DNA of 64,000 nt, taken from Lachnospiraceae bacterium. GTDB lineage: Bacteria > Bacillota > Clostridia > Lachnospirales > Lachnospiraceae. Under the pieces are notes generated by a model that saw only the letters and a program-made list of their open reading frames with translations, was not told the DNA's origin and made no database searches. Each line of letters begins with the position of its first letter. The first letter of the stretch is position 1. Positions 34,705 to 43,187 of this stretch are shown one piece after another. Position numbers and translations under genes: made by a program. The stretch lies in NCBI GenBank assembly GCA_017552985.1, contig JAFZNO010000076.1, forward strand, positions 1 through 64,000. Direction: 5' to 3'.

Positions 34705-35508
34705 ATGCAGTATGCGTATCCGGAAGGAAAACACCTGGCACTGACTTTCAGCTATGATGACGGTCAGATCTTTGACCGGCGGCTCGCGGCTTTATTCGAC
34801 AAGTACGGGATGAAGGCGACGTTTCACCTGAATTCCGGAAGGATTGGCACGAAGGAGCACGGGCGAACCTTTATTGGGGAAGAGGATCTAAGAACCATTT
34901 ACGCTAACCATGAAATTGCGTGTCACGGCGTGGAACATAAGGATCCCCTGCTTCTTACGGAGCAGCAGCTTTTGATGGAGTTTGGGGAGGACAGGAGAAC
35001 GCTGGAGGCGTTGACGGGGAGAATGATCCAGGGATTGTCCTATGCGTACGGCCGCTACGGTGACGTGGTGAAGCGGGTCGCAAGGACCGTGGGCCTTAAG
35101 TATTCCCGCACCGTAAACAGTACGCATGATTTTATGGTGCCTGCGGATTTTATGGAATGGAATCCGACGTGCCATCATGCGGACGAGAGGCTTATGGAGA
35201 TTGGCAGGAATCTTTTGAATTCGCCGGAGTATCGCGTGATGCCGCTCATGTACGTCTGGGGACACAGCTATGAGTTTGACAGGGATGACACGTGGAACGT
35301 GATGGAGGAGTTCTGCGAGCTCATGCAGGGGCACGATGACGTATGGTACGCAACGAATCTGGAGATTTGTGATTACGTAAATGCCGTACGGGGACTGACG
35401 TATTCCATGGACGGAAAGAAGATCTACAATCCTTCCGTGATAAGCGTCTGGATCAAGGATGGCGAGAAGCTGCTGGAATGTAAGCCTGGAGAGACGGTCT
35501 GCCTGTGA
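34705..35508 (+). CDS. Polysaccharide deacetylase (NodB-fold) family protein
   Basis: A 267-aa protein without signal peptide. LTFSYDDGQ (Asp-Asp, motif 1) and IACHGVEH (two His, motif 2) fit the metal site of carbohydrate esterase family 4-like deacetylases; YAYGRYGD would be motif 3 and VWGHSYEFD motif 5. It lies in the cytoplasm as predicted, so the substrate may be a small sugar rather than wall polymer. It follows the CitMHS gene by 48 bp and may be in its operon. Confidence 0.85.
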   Translation: MQYAYPEGKHLALTFSYDDGQIFDRRLAALFDKYGMKATFHLNSGRIGTKEHGRTFIGEEDLRTIYANHEIACHGVEHKDPLLLTEQQLLMEFGEDRRTLEALTGRMIQGLSYAYGRYGDVVKRVARTVGLKYSRTVNSTHDFMVPADFMEWNPTCHHADERLMEIGRNLLNSPEYRVMPLMYVWGHSYEFDRDDTWNVMEEFCELMQGHDDVWYATNLEICDYVNAVRGLTYSMDGKKIYNPSVISVWIKDGEKLLECKPGETVCL

Positions 35509-35585
35509 GATTGGCATGAAATAGTGGCGAAAGCCCGGACCAGGGGCTGAGTGGCGTTTTGGAGAATATTGGGAGGGAAGGCGAG

Positions 35586-36143
35586 ATGGTAATGAATGAC
35601 GTGGTGGCAATGGGTGATGAAGCTTATAAGGCAGCGAAAGAGCTTTTGGAAGAGGCAAAGCTGAAGAAGGGTGACCTGCTTGTCGTTGGATGTTCGACCA
35701 GCGAGGTGGGCGGTGCGACCATCGGGACGTTCTCCAGCCCGGAGCTCGCGGAGATGGTATTTGGGGGAATTTACCAGGCCACGGAAGAGGCGGGCGTCTT
35801 TCTGGTGGCGCAGTGCTGTGAGCACTTAAACCGCGCATTGATCCTGGAGAGGGAAGCAGCGGAAAAATATGGATATGAGATCGTAAACGTGGTTCCCCAG
35901 CCGAAGGCAGGCGGTTCCTTTGCAACCGCGGCCTACAATTCCTTCGAAGATCCCGTGGCGGTGGAGCACGTGAAGGCCCACGCCGGAATGGATATCGGTG
36001 ACACTCTGATCGGCATGCATCTGCGGGACGTGGCCGTGCCCGTGCGCATTCGCACGACCGGGATCGGGGACGCCCACGTGGTCTGTGCCCGCACCCGCGC
36101 AAAATATATCGGCGGCTCCCGCGCCATTTACGTTGAGGAGTAA
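35586..36143 (+). CDS. TIGR01440 family protein (UPF0340, YwlG-like)
   Basis: A 185-aa soluble protein. GDLLVVGCSTSEVGGATIG and VAQCCEHLNRALILE are the family signatures, and the C terminus has RIRTTGIGDAHVVCARTRAK with IGGSRAIY. Function is unestablished; the gene is widespread in Firmicutes. I used the ATG at 35586 behind GGAGGGA; in-frame ATGs at 35559 and 35592 are alternatives. The fold-back element begins 12 bp after its stop. Confidence 0.88.
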   Translation: MVMNDVVAMGDEAYKAAKELLEEAKLKKGDLLVVGCSTSEVGGATIGTFSSPELAEMVFGGIYQATEEAGVFLVAQCCEHLNRALILEREAAEKYGYEIVNVVPQPKAGGSFATAAYNSFEDPVAVEHVKAHAGMDIGDTLIGMHLRDVAVPVRIRTTGIGDAHVVCARTRAKYIGGSRAIYVEE

Positions 36144-36154
36144 ACCTACTAAAA

Positions 36155-36430
36155 TGGGTCACAGGGACATATTTACTGACACATAAATTTCTAAAACTTG
36201 CAACATACTCGAGGGGATGGCTTGATAGTATCCCTCAGGCATGTGTGCCAAGCGTCGGTACTTAGGTGGCGTATACGAGCGAATTTGTCACGTGTGATGG
36301 ATTCGCTCGTGACACCTTAGCACCGATACGCTGCACTCATAGTGCGAACGTGCCTGAGGGATACTATCAAGCCTCGGCCCCGAGTTTTTCAGTTTTGAAA
36401 ATGTGTCAGTAGATATGTCCCCGTGACCCA
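36155..36430. repeat. 276-nt fold-back (inverted repeat) element
   Basis: The segment begins TGGGTCACAGGGACATAT and ends with the imperfect complement ATATGTCCCCGTGACCCA. Arms of ~130 nt pair along their length: GGCTTGATAGTATCCCTCAG (from ~36219) with CTGAGGGATACTATCAAGCC (to ~36375), and CGAGCGAAT with ATTCGCTCG at the tip. It lies between two convergent genes. No gene fits inside. It may be a non-autonomous mobile element, a structured RNA or a double terminator. The hairpin at 46039-46066 shares the end motif GGGTCA-GGGAC-RT. Confidence 0.85.
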
Positions 36431-36444
36431 ATTATATTAAAAAC

Positions 36445-37521
36445 TTATTTTTTCAGTGCTTTCACGACTTGCTTGGCAAGTGCGACGGAGAGAAGCGGCG
36501 GTACTGCGTTGCCGATCTCTAAGTTCTTTCTGGAGCGGCTCCCGTAGAATTTGTAATCGTCGGGGAAGCTTTGAAGTCTTGCGCCTTCGCGCGTCGTCAG
36601 GGATCTGGAATCCCTAGGATGAATGCAGCGGGAAGAAGACGGTGTTGCAAAATTCCGCGTCATGGTGGGCGCCGGCTTTTTCCACCACATCTTTGCATAG
36701 GTGTTGCCGTAACCGCTGGTTGGCCGGAGCTCTTCGGGGAGATCCTCCTTGGAACCGCCGTCCGGCAATGCTTCCATGATGGCACGGATGCGCTCGCCGT
36801 TTTTTGGCGCTTCAAACTCTTCTAATGAGGTGCTGTTTTTACGCAGCCATTCCTGATAAGCGTTCTTGGGTTTCGTCTTATATTTTGTGGCGCATCCGCC
36901 GCTTTTGATCGAGGGAAGGTCCGAAAGGGCGTCCTCCAGCGTTACGTAAGGGAGAAGACCCTTGCCGTCGCCGTGCGTCGGAGCGGGATATTTGAAACAA
37001 TTTGTGCCTCTCATGCCAACCAGGATCACGCGCTCACGGTACTGGGGAACGCCGTAATCAACGGCATTTAGGAGCTGGATCTGCACTTCATATCCTAATT
37101 TCAGGAATCTTTCCTTGATCACGTCGATCAGCTTTCCGCCCTGCATGCTAAGAAGACCGGACACGTTCTCGAACAGGAAGAGTCTGGGCTTCACAAAAGA
37201 GAGAATGCGACAGTACTCCTCGAAGAGCCATGCCCTGTCATCCATCTGGCGCTTGCCGAGGGTGGAATAGGATTGGCAGGGCGGGCCGCCGACGAGCACG
37301 TCGATGGTCTTGCCCTCCGTTGCTTCAAGAATCCGCTTTTTGGTTAAGTTCCGAATGTCTTCATTGATCATGTTGACGCCGGGGTGGTTTAACGTATAAG
37401 CCTTTGCAATGTCCTTTTCATATTCATTCGCAAAGATGATATTGAAATTGGGATTGTGCGCAAAGCCATAGCTTAAGCCGCCAACGCCAGCGAAGAGATC
37501 GATCACGTTATATTTTGCCAT
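36445..37521 (-). CDS. DNA (cytosine-5) methyltransferase, orphan
   Basis: A 358-aa C5 methyltransferase. Motif I DLFAGVGGLSYGF binds AdoMet; the catalytic Cys82 is in GGPPCQSYS; motif VI ENV contains Glu118; QYRERV is motif VIII; RLQSFPDDY and GNAVPPLL are motifs IX-X. All key residues are present, so it should be active. The target-recognition region is ~200-290; the site cannot be read from sequence. No restriction endonuclease gene is nearby. Its ATG follows the murG stop by 3 bp and its ribosome site lies inside murG, so it appears co-expressed with a housekeeping gene. Confidence 0.93.
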   Translation of the reverse strand: MAKYNVIDLFAGVGGLSYGFAHNPNFNIIFANEYEKDIAKAYTLNHPGVNMINEDIRNLTKKRILEATEGKTIDVLVGGPPCQSYSTLGKRQMDDRAWLFEEYCRILSFVKPRLFLFENVSGLLSMQGGKLIDVIKERFLKLGYEVQIQLLNAVDYGVPQYRERVILVGMRGTNCFKYPAPTHGDGKGLLPYVTLEDALSDLPSIKSGGCATKYKTKPKNAYQEWLRKNSTSLEEFEAPKNGERIRAIMEALPDGGSKEDLPEELRPTSGYGNTYAKMWWKKPAPTMTRNFATPSSSRCIHPRDSRSLTTREGARLQSFPDDYKFYGSRSRKNLEIGNAVPPLLSVALAKQVVKALKK

Positions 37522-37524
37522 GGA

Positions 37525-38607
37525 CTAATTCTCCGTTCCGTTCATGCCTGCCGCTTCCTTGATGAGTCCCATAATGGTTGCAACGGAGTCCATCTGACTG
37601 CTGGCGGACATGGTCTGAATGTATGCCTGACGATTCCTGTATAGATTTTGTACGGCTTCCGTCAGAGACTTGGTCGTTAGGTCATCCTCCTCGATCACCA
37701 CGGAGAAGCCCTGTTCCTTGAAGGATGCGGCGTTTAAGAGCTGGTCGCCGCGGCTGACCTCTGCGGGAAGCGGGATCAGAATGTTAGGTTTCTTTAATGC
37801 AAGGATCTCGCAGATGGCATTCGCGCCGGCTCTTGAGATCACAAGATCGGTGGCTGCAAAGATGTCCTTTAACTCAGCCTTCACGTATTCGAATTGTTTA
37901 TACCCCACTTGATCCAAAAGGAGATTGTCGACTTTGTCCTTACCGCACAGGTGAACGATCTGGAAATCCTTTAGGAGTTCGGGAAGCGCGGCGCGCACTG
38001 CCTGATTCACGTTTGCGGAGCCAAGGCTTCCGCCCATGACGAGAATGACAGGCTTATTTGCAGTAAATCCGCAAAGGTTAAGACCTGCGACGGCATTACC
38101 CTCTGCCAGCTCCTTACGGATCGGTGAGCCAGTCAGAACTGCTTTTCCGGCAGGCAGCGTCTTTAGCGTTTCAGGGAAATTACAGCAGACCTTTTTTGCC
38201 ACGGGAATGCAGAGCTTGTTGGCGAGACCGGGCGTTACGTCGCTCTCGTGAATGATGCAGGGAATCTTTAAGGACGCAGCGGCCCGGACAACGGGAACGC
38301 TGACAAAACCGCCCTTGGAGAACACCACGTCGGGCTGGAATTCCTTGAGATATTTCTTGGCTTCAAAGAAGCCCTTCATCACGCGGAACGGATCGGAGAA
38401 ATTCTTGGGATCCAAATATCTCCGGAATTTACCCGTGGCGATGCCGTGATAGGGAATGCCAAAATCTGCGATGAGCTTTTTCTCAATGCCCTCGTAGGAA
38501 CCAACGTATTCAATCTCAAAGCCGGCTTCCCGCAAGGAGGGAAGCAACGCAAGATTTGGCGTCACGTGACCTGCCGTGCCGCCGCCCGTAAGAACAATTC
38601 GTTTCAT
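37525..38607 (-). CDS. murG: UDP-GlcNAc:lipid I N-acetylglucosaminyltransferase
   Basis: A 360-aa peripheral membrane enzyme that adds GlcNAc to lipid I to make lipid II in peptidoglycan synthesis. The N-terminal loop TGGGTAGHVTPNLAL is the family hallmark, with SKGGFVSVPVV and IIHESDVTPGLANK. The C-terminal donor-binding half has VMGGSLGSANVNQAV and SRAGANAICEILALKKP. Length is standard. GAGGA precedes the ATG. The gene is outside a dcw cluster and is followed by the methyltransferase gene. Confidence 0.95.
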   Translation of the reverse strand: MKRIVLTGGGTAGHVTPNLALLPSLREAGFEIEYVGSYEGIEKKLIADFGIPYHGIATGKFRRYLDPKNFSDPFRVMKGFFEAKKYLKEFQPDVVFSKGGFVSVPVVRAAASLKIPCIIHESDVTPGLANKLCIPVAKKVCCNFPETLKTLPAGKAVLTGSPIRKELAEGNAVAGLNLCGFTANKPVILVMGGSLGSANVNQAVRAALPELLKDFQIVHLCGKDKVDNLLLDQVGYKQFEYVKAELKDIFAATDLVISRAGANAICEILALKKPNILIPLPAEVSRGDQLLNAASFKEQGFSVVIEEDDLTTKSLTEAVQNLYRNRQAYIQTMSASSQMDSVATIMGLIKEAAGMNGTEN

Positions 38608-38676
38608 GAATTTATCCTCGAATCATTTTCTTATTATAAATTTCGCCAGCGTTGTATTCCGTCAACGCCCGCAAGC

Positions 38677-38913
38677 CTATTGCAGCTGCTCCAGGGCCTG
38701 TGCCAGCTGATCCGGGCAGGAGGTGGACTTAAAACCGCACTTAATGCCCTTCAGGCGGCTGATGGCTTCTTCCACGGGCATGCCCTTTACGAGAGCGCTG
38801 ATACCTTTGGTGTTACCGTTGCAACCACCGACAAACTGTACGGATTCTATGATTCCATCCTTTACCTCCACGTCGATCGCCGTGGAGCAAGTTCCGTGAG
38901 TTACGTATCTCAT
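38677..38913 (-). CDS. TIGR03905 family TSCPD domain protein
   Basis: A 78-aa protein with FVGGCNGNTKGISALVKGM and the name-giving TSCPDQLAQAL; two conserved cysteines in HGTCST and GGCNGN. The TSCPD domain also occurs at the end of ribonucleotide reductases and may bind metal; the stand-alone form is uncharacterised. I used the ATG at 38913 with AAAGGA upstream. Confidence 0.9.
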   Translation of the reverse strand: MRYVTHGTCSTAIDVEVKDGIIESVQFVGGCNGNTKGISALVKGMPVEEAISRLKGIKCGFKSTSCPDQLAQALEQLQ

Positions 38914-39075
38914 AATGATTCTTCCTTTCGTCAAAGATCATGGGGCAAACTACCCCTCATCATTATATGCGAAAGCACGGGAAAAAGCAATCGAAAGAAG
39001 TTTCAATTGTAATTGGCAGACGCATCGATTATACTTAGAGACAAAGAATACAATGACGATGGGACGGGTGAGAAA

Positions 39076-40038
39076 ATGAAAATCGTTTTACTCGAGAGAA
39101 ACAGTGCAGGCACGGACATTTCCGTGGATTGCTTTAGTGAACTGGGTGAGGTGACGGCCTACGCTAATACGGTGACGGAGCAGGAGGTTGCCGAGAGGGT
39201 GGGGGACGCGGACATTATTGTCTGCAACAAATCGCCCATGCGGGAGGGTACCCTGAAGGATTGCCCGAACGTGAAGCTGATCTGCGAATTGGCAACGGGA
39301 TTTGACAATTGTGACCTCGCATACTGTAAGTCCAGGGGGATCCAGGTGCGCAACGTCGTGGATTATTCCACGGGAATGGTCGCGCAACACACGCTTACGC
39401 TGGCGCTGGCGTTGTCGCAGAAACTGATGCATTATGACATGTATGTCAAGTCTGGCGCGTATTCGGCGCAGGATCGTTTTTCGAATTTTGACGTTCCTTT
39501 TTATGAACTGGAAGGAAAGACCTGGGGCATTGTCGGCATGGGCAATATCGGCAGGCGCGTGGCGAAGCTGGCGACGGCCTTTGGATGTAAGGTGATCTTT
39601 ACCTCCGTCACTGGGAAGAGCACCTGCACGGATTATCCGCAGGTGGACAAGGATACTCTTCTTGCAGAGAGCGATTTCCTTTCGCTGCACTGCCCGCTGA
39701 GTGATCTGTCGCGCAATTATATTGATGCCGAAGCCCTTCGGAAGATGAAGAAGACGGCGTATCTGATCAACGTGGCGCGCGGCCCGGTAGTCAACAATCC
39801 TGATCTTTATGATGCCCTGATGAGTGGTGAGATCGCGGCAGCGGGCTTGGACGTGCTTGAGAAGGAGCCGCTTCAGGAATCAAATCCTTTGTCAAAGATC
39901 AAAGACAGCACGAAGCTGATCATCACGCCGCACCTGGCTTGGGCGAGCGTCGAGGCGAGAAAGCGTTGCGTGCAAGGCGTGTACGACAATATTGCTTCTT
40001 TTTTACGAGGCGAGTGCCGCAACGTCGTTAACCCCTAA
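39076..40038 (+). CDS. NAD-dependent D-2-hydroxyacid dehydrogenase
   Basis: A 320-aa dehydrogenase. The Rossmann motif is GIVGMGNIGRRVAKLA (~157-172); INVARGPVVNNPDLYDAL contains the substrate Arg region; LDVLEKEP has the acid and TPHLAWASVEAR the catalytic His. Family members reduce 2-keto acids such as hydroxypyruvate or glyoxylate; specificity is not resolvable. I used the ATG at 39076 rather than the upstream in-frame start at 39013, since the N terminus MKIVLLERN begins a normal first strand. Confidence 0.9.
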   Translation: MKIVLLERNSAGTDISVDCFSELGEVTAYANTVTEQEVAERVGDADIIVCNKSPMREGTLKDCPNVKLICELATGFDNCDLAYCKSRGIQVRNVVDYSTGMVAQHTLTLALALSQKLMHYDMYVKSGAYSAQDRFSNFDVPFYELEGKTWGIVGMGNIGRRVAKLATAFGCKVIFTSVTGKSTCTDYPQVDKDTLLAESDFLSLHCPLSDLSRNYIDAEALRKMKKTAYLINVARGPVVNNPDLYDALMSGEIAAAGLDVLEKEPLQESNPLSKIKDSTKLIITPHLAWASVEARKRCVQGVYDNIASFLRGECRNVVNP

Positions 40039-40072
40039 CGTTTCCCATGGAAATAGTTGATTTGTAAAACAA

Positions 40073-40101
40073 TTGACATTCTTGCTTTAATGGAATAAGA
40101 T
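40073..40101 (+). promoter_or_regulatory. Promoter of the two small membrane-protein genes
   Basis: TTGACA (40073-40078), 17 bp, TAAGAT (40096-40101); the next start is at 40142 behind AAGGGGG. Confidence 0.7.
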
Positions 40102-40141
40102 AATAGCAGGGATAAAAACGATTTACTAAGGGGGTATTGCC

Positions 40142-40546
40142 ATGGCGATGACGAATAATTGGGGTGACGACATCGATGACGAACTTAAGAAAAAAGAGAA
40201 ACTGAGAGCTGGATTTACCTGGAATTTCATCAGCACCAACGTATTGATTACCAGATTTGATCAGGAAGTTGGCGAGTCAGATGAGAATTATCCGAAATAT
40301 GAGCTTTCGAAGATGTGGTATTCCACGCTGGTGGTCATGCTTTTTTTTGAAATCATATTCCACAGCGTAATCTGCATCGTGGCATTGCCATTTTTCTTCC
40401 TGTATGGCATGATCTTGATCAAGATCGCCAGGCTGTTTAAGAGATTTGGATATTCTACCTTAAAGCATTGGATCGTTACGATCATTGCACTGATCGCTGG
40501 TGCAGCCGCAAACTATCTGATCTGGTTTGTGCTTCCCGGCATGTGA
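40142..40546 (+). CDS. Small membrane protein of unknown function
   Basis: A 134-aa protein with a charged N-terminal half (DDIDDELKKKEKLRAG) and two to three hydrophobic helices in ~60-130. No family recognised. It precedes the GtrA gene by 33 bp and has its own strong promoter, so the two are probably an operon. Confidence 0.7.
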   Translation: MAMTNNWGDDIDDELKKKEKLRAGFTWNFISTNVLITRFDQEVGESDENYPKYELSKMWYSTLVVMLFFEIIFHSVICIVALPFFFLYGMILIKIARLFKRFGYSTLKHWIVTIIALIAGAAANYLIWFVLPGM

Positions 40547-40579
40547 TCCAATGGCGAAATGGAATTGGAGCATTGATAG

Positions 40580-41023
40580 ATGTTTAATAAGATCAAAGAA
40601 CTGATGATAAAGTACCGTGAGCTCATCGTTTACGTGATCGTAGGCTTCATGGTAACGTTTTTTTGCTGGGGCGTGGCCGGCATTGGTAAACTGTTTTTGG
40701 ACGTGGAGAATTCCTCCTTCCAGAACTTTTTGAACAATACGCTGAACTGGATCGCCGGCGTGTGCTTTGCATATCCGCTCAACAGAAAATGGGTATTTAA
40801 AAGCACGAATCCCCAGATATTCAAAGAATTTCTGGGGTTCGCTTCTTCCAGATTGTCCACGTGGGTGTTAGACGTCTTCATTATGTGGCTGACGGTCAAT
40901 ATCTTCCACTGGAATTACTGGATCAGTAAAATATTTATTTCTTCCGTGCTAGTCATGGTCGTAAATTATATTTTTAGCAAGTTTCTTATCTTTCGGAAAA
41001 AGAAGAAAGAAGAGGAACGTTAG
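40580..41023 (+). CDS. GtrA-like membrane protein
   Basis: A 147-aa protein with four helices. YVIVGFMVTFFCW, NWIAGVCFAYPLNRKWVF and SKFLIFRKKKK match the GtrA family, thought to move polyprenyl-linked sugars across the membrane for wall or O-antigen glycosylation. It overlaps the convergent ABC permease gene by 4 bp. Confidence 0.85.
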   Translation: MFNKIKELMIKYRELIVYVIVGFMVTFFCWGVAGIGKLFLDVENSSFQNFLNNTLNWIAGVCFAYPLNRKWVFKSTNPQIFKEFLGFASSRLSTWVLDVFIMWLTVNIFHWNYWISKIFISSVLVMVVNYIFSKFLIFRKKKKEEER

Positions 41024-41685
41024 AATTCTTTCTTTTTCATAATGCCAATGCTGATCATCATGGAGATCACGAATGCCAGGATGCCAAGCCCAGCCAGGGA
41101 GAGTGCCACGACCTGCTGCGGCATGGCATCTAATTTTTTTACGATCGCAGCTAAGTCAATGTGATAATCCCTTACTGTGGTCTCCAGTACTTTTTTGCCC
41201 ATAAGGCCTACAACAAAGACAATGCCAAAGATCACCATGAGAACGATGCGGGCTTTCTCGGCCCCAAACTTAATGGTAATGGGGAGCATCAAGCCAATGA
41301 TGAACAGGAACGCGGGGAAAAAGACAAGGTCCATGCTCAGAGTATCCAAAACTTCAAAAGACTCTTTCTGGAAGATCAGGCTGGCGAACTGAAGGATCAC
41401 TCCGGCAATCCAGAAGAAAAGGAGGCCCAAGAACGAGAAGACGTATTTTGCGTATACGTAGGTCTTGGCGTCAACGGGCAGAGTCATCAGGAACGGATAA
41501 CCGTTATCATAAGCGTCATAAGAAAGAGTCGTCAATACGATCAGGGACCCGATCAGGGAAAAATAGCTTAGGATGAAGGTCGAATCCATTGAAAGACTGA
41601 GAAAGAATGCTACAAATACGTACATAATCGCCAATTTCTTTTGCTTTGCAATCAGTAAAAAATCTTTTAACACTAAACCTTTCAT
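41020..41685 (-). CDS. ABC-2 type permease of the YtrA-regulated operon
   Basis: A 221-aa membrane protein with six helices (first near 15-40, last at ~190-215). The start KGLVLKDFLLIAKQKK and NGYPFLMTLPVDAKTYVYAKY are typical of the small ABC2_membrane_5 permeases found behind YtrB-like ATPases. It follows the ATPase by 1 bp. Such exporters answer cell-envelope antibiotics, but the substrate here is unknown. Confidence 0.85.
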   Translation of the reverse strand: MKGLVLKDFLLIAKQKKLAIMYVFVAFFLSLSMDSTFILSYFSLIGSLIVLTTLSYDAYDNGYPFLMTLPVDAKTYVYAKYVFSFLGLLFFWIAGVILQFASLIFQKESFEVLDTLSMDLVFFPAFLFIIGLMLPITIKFGAEKARIVLMVIFGIVFVVGLMGKKVLETTVRDYHIDLAAIVKKLDAMPQQVVALSLAGLGILAFVISMMISIGIMKKKEF

Positions 41686-41686
41686 G

Positions 41687-42532
41687 TTATTTTCCTCCCA
41701 GTAAAATCATGATCATGTCGTCGATGTTGCCGTTCTCAACGACGATGTTAGGATAATTGTCCAAGTAGAATTGCTTTTCGTTGGTAAGGCAGGAGTATCC
41801 GAAGGATTCCTTCTTCGTCGCCTTCAAATATTGCTTATCCAGCTTTGCGTATTCGTCTTCGCTGACTTTCAGGATGCCGTACTGTCCAAGGATGGCGTCG
41901 GTGTCCTCGCGTAAAATGATCTTGCCCTTGTGGATCATGTAAACGTTGTCGCAAAGGCCTTCCAGGTCTGAAGAGATGTGGGAACTGATCAGGATGGAAC
42001 GCTCACTGTCCTGTGCAAGGTAATCGCGAAGCATGTCGAGGATGTCGTTTCGCGCCAGAACGTCGAGACCGGACGTGGGCTCGTCGAGGATCAGAAGCTT
42101 GGCAGCGTGGCTGATGGCAACCAGAACGCGAAGCTTCGCCTTCATGCCGGTGGAGAAATCCTTGAGCGTCTTGTCGAAGGGAAGTCCCTGCTCCTTGCAC
42201 TGCTCGCGGAAGAACTTTTCGTCAAAGCTGCGATACATGCTCTTTAGGATCTTTACGATATCCTCAAGGTTCAGCATCATGCTGAAACCGGAATCGGAGA
42301 GGGCAACGCCAAGCTGCTCCTTGTCCTTGGAGGTGAAATCTTTGGGATCCTTGCCCAGGACCTCCAGGGTTCCTCCGTCGGGTTTGATCAGGCCGAGAAT
42401 GGCCTTGATGGTGGTGCTTTTTCCGGCGCCGTTCTTGCCGATGAGGCCAGTCACGGTTCCAGCCGGGATTTCAAGCGAAACGTCCAGTGAAAAATCCTTA
42501 TAGTTTTTCTGAAGATTATCTATCTTGATCAT
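41687..42532 (-). CDS. ABC transporter ATP-binding protein, YtrB-like
   Basis: A 281-aa ATPase. Walker A GKNGAGKSTTIKAI, signature DFSTGMKAKLRVL, Walker B LLILDEPTSGLD and switch His in ISSHISSDLEGL. The last ~65 residues form an extra C-terminal domain usual in this subfamily. It is the middle gene of gntR-ATPase-permease. Confidence 0.92.
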   Translation of the reverse strand: MIKIDNLQKNYKDFSLDVSLEIPAGTVTGLIGKNGAGKSTTIKAILGLIKPDGGTLEVLGKDPKDFTSKDKEQLGVALSDSGFSMMLNLEDIVKILKSMYRSFDEKFFREQCKEQGLPFDKTLKDFSTGMKAKLRVLVAISHAAKLLILDEPTSGLDVLARNDILDMLRDYLAQDSERSILISSHISSDLEGLCDNVYMIHKGKIILREDTDAILGQYGILKVSEDEYAKLDKQYLKATKKESFGYSCLTNEKQFYLDNYPNIVVENGNIDDMIMILLGGK

Positions 42533-42591
42533 ATTTTTTTCCCAATCCTTTTATTTCTAATGTTTTGGCGTCGCCGGGACGACGGGGAAGC

Positions 42592-42966
42592 TTAGGATTC
42601 CGAAAGGAGAATCTCTAAGATTTCCCGGATCTCGTCATCGGTGAGACCAACGGTTTTTGCCTTGGAGACCGCGAGGGAGAAGTCCTCCTCAACGGCTTTC
42701 CGGCGTGCTTCTACTGCAAGTTGCCTGTCCATGGCCGCCACGTAGGTACCTTTCCCGTGTACGGTGACCACGAATCCTTCCTCTTCCAGCTTATCGTAAG
42801 CCTTCTTGATGGTCAGGGCACTGATCCTGAGCTCATTGGAGAAGCTGCGCACGGAGGGAAGTGCTTCCCCCTCAGCGAGGCCACCTTGAATGATCTCTTG
42901 CTTGATCTGTGCCATCAGCTGTTCGTAAACTGGTATCATGGATGAGTTATTCAATATAATATGCAT
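42592..42966 (-). CDS. GntR-family regulator, YtrA subfamily
   Basis: A 124-aa repressor. The winged helix (~10-75) shows PVYEQLMAQIKQEI, LPSVRSFSNELRIS and YDKLEEEGFVVTVHGKGTYV. The short C-terminal tail without an effector domain marks the YtrA subfamily, which controls adjacent ABC genes. The operator at 43064-43108 lies ~100 bp upstream and overlaps the operon promoter, so autoregulation is likely. Confidence 0.92.
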   Translation of the reverse strand: MHIILNNSSMIPVYEQLMAQIKQEIIQGGLAEGEALPSVRSFSNELRISALTIKKAYDKLEEEGFVVTVHGKGTYVAAMDRQLAVEARRKAVEEDFSLAVSKAKTVGLTDDEIREILEILLSES

Positions 42967-43063
42967 ATTATGGTTTTACCTTTCTTGTAAGCAGTGACCT
43001 TGTACGCGCCATACAAAGCTATGGAAGACGTTTGCGCGATTGCCCTCCCGCTGTCTACAGTTA

Positions 43064-43108
43064 ACAGTATATAACAGTTTGTAACAGTTGTCAACTGTTA
43101 TATACTGT
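43064..43108 (-). promoter_or_regulatory. Promoter and nested palindromic operator of the GntR operon
   Basis: ACAGTATATAACAGTT (43064-43079) and AACTGTTATATACTGT (43093-43108) form a perfect 16-bp inverted repeat. A second palindrome, AACAGTTG-T-CAACTGTT, lies at 43083-43099 within it. On the minus strand TTGACA (43094-43089), 17 bp, TATACT (43071-43066) is a consensus promoter that lies fully inside the operator. Bound GntR would block polymerase. Confidence 0.85.
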
Positions 43109-43130
43109 TTATTTTAAAATTTTTTAAAAT

Positions 43131-43159
43131 AAGTCAGGGTTTGATTCAAACCCTGACTT
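43131..43159 (-). terminator. Intrinsic terminator of mtnN
   Basis: AAGTCAGGGTTT and AAACCCTGACTT form a 12-bp stem with a 5-nt loop; on the minus strand ATTTTAAAAAATTTT follows. Confidence 0.8.
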
Positions 43160-43187
43160 AAACGTAAATATTTCTTATATAAACAGA

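Noticed and set aside
34888-36162. 424-aa open frame on the minus strand across the deacetylase and TIGR01440 genes
   Set aside because: Arg/Pro/His-rich shadow frame spanning two well-supported genes on the other strand.
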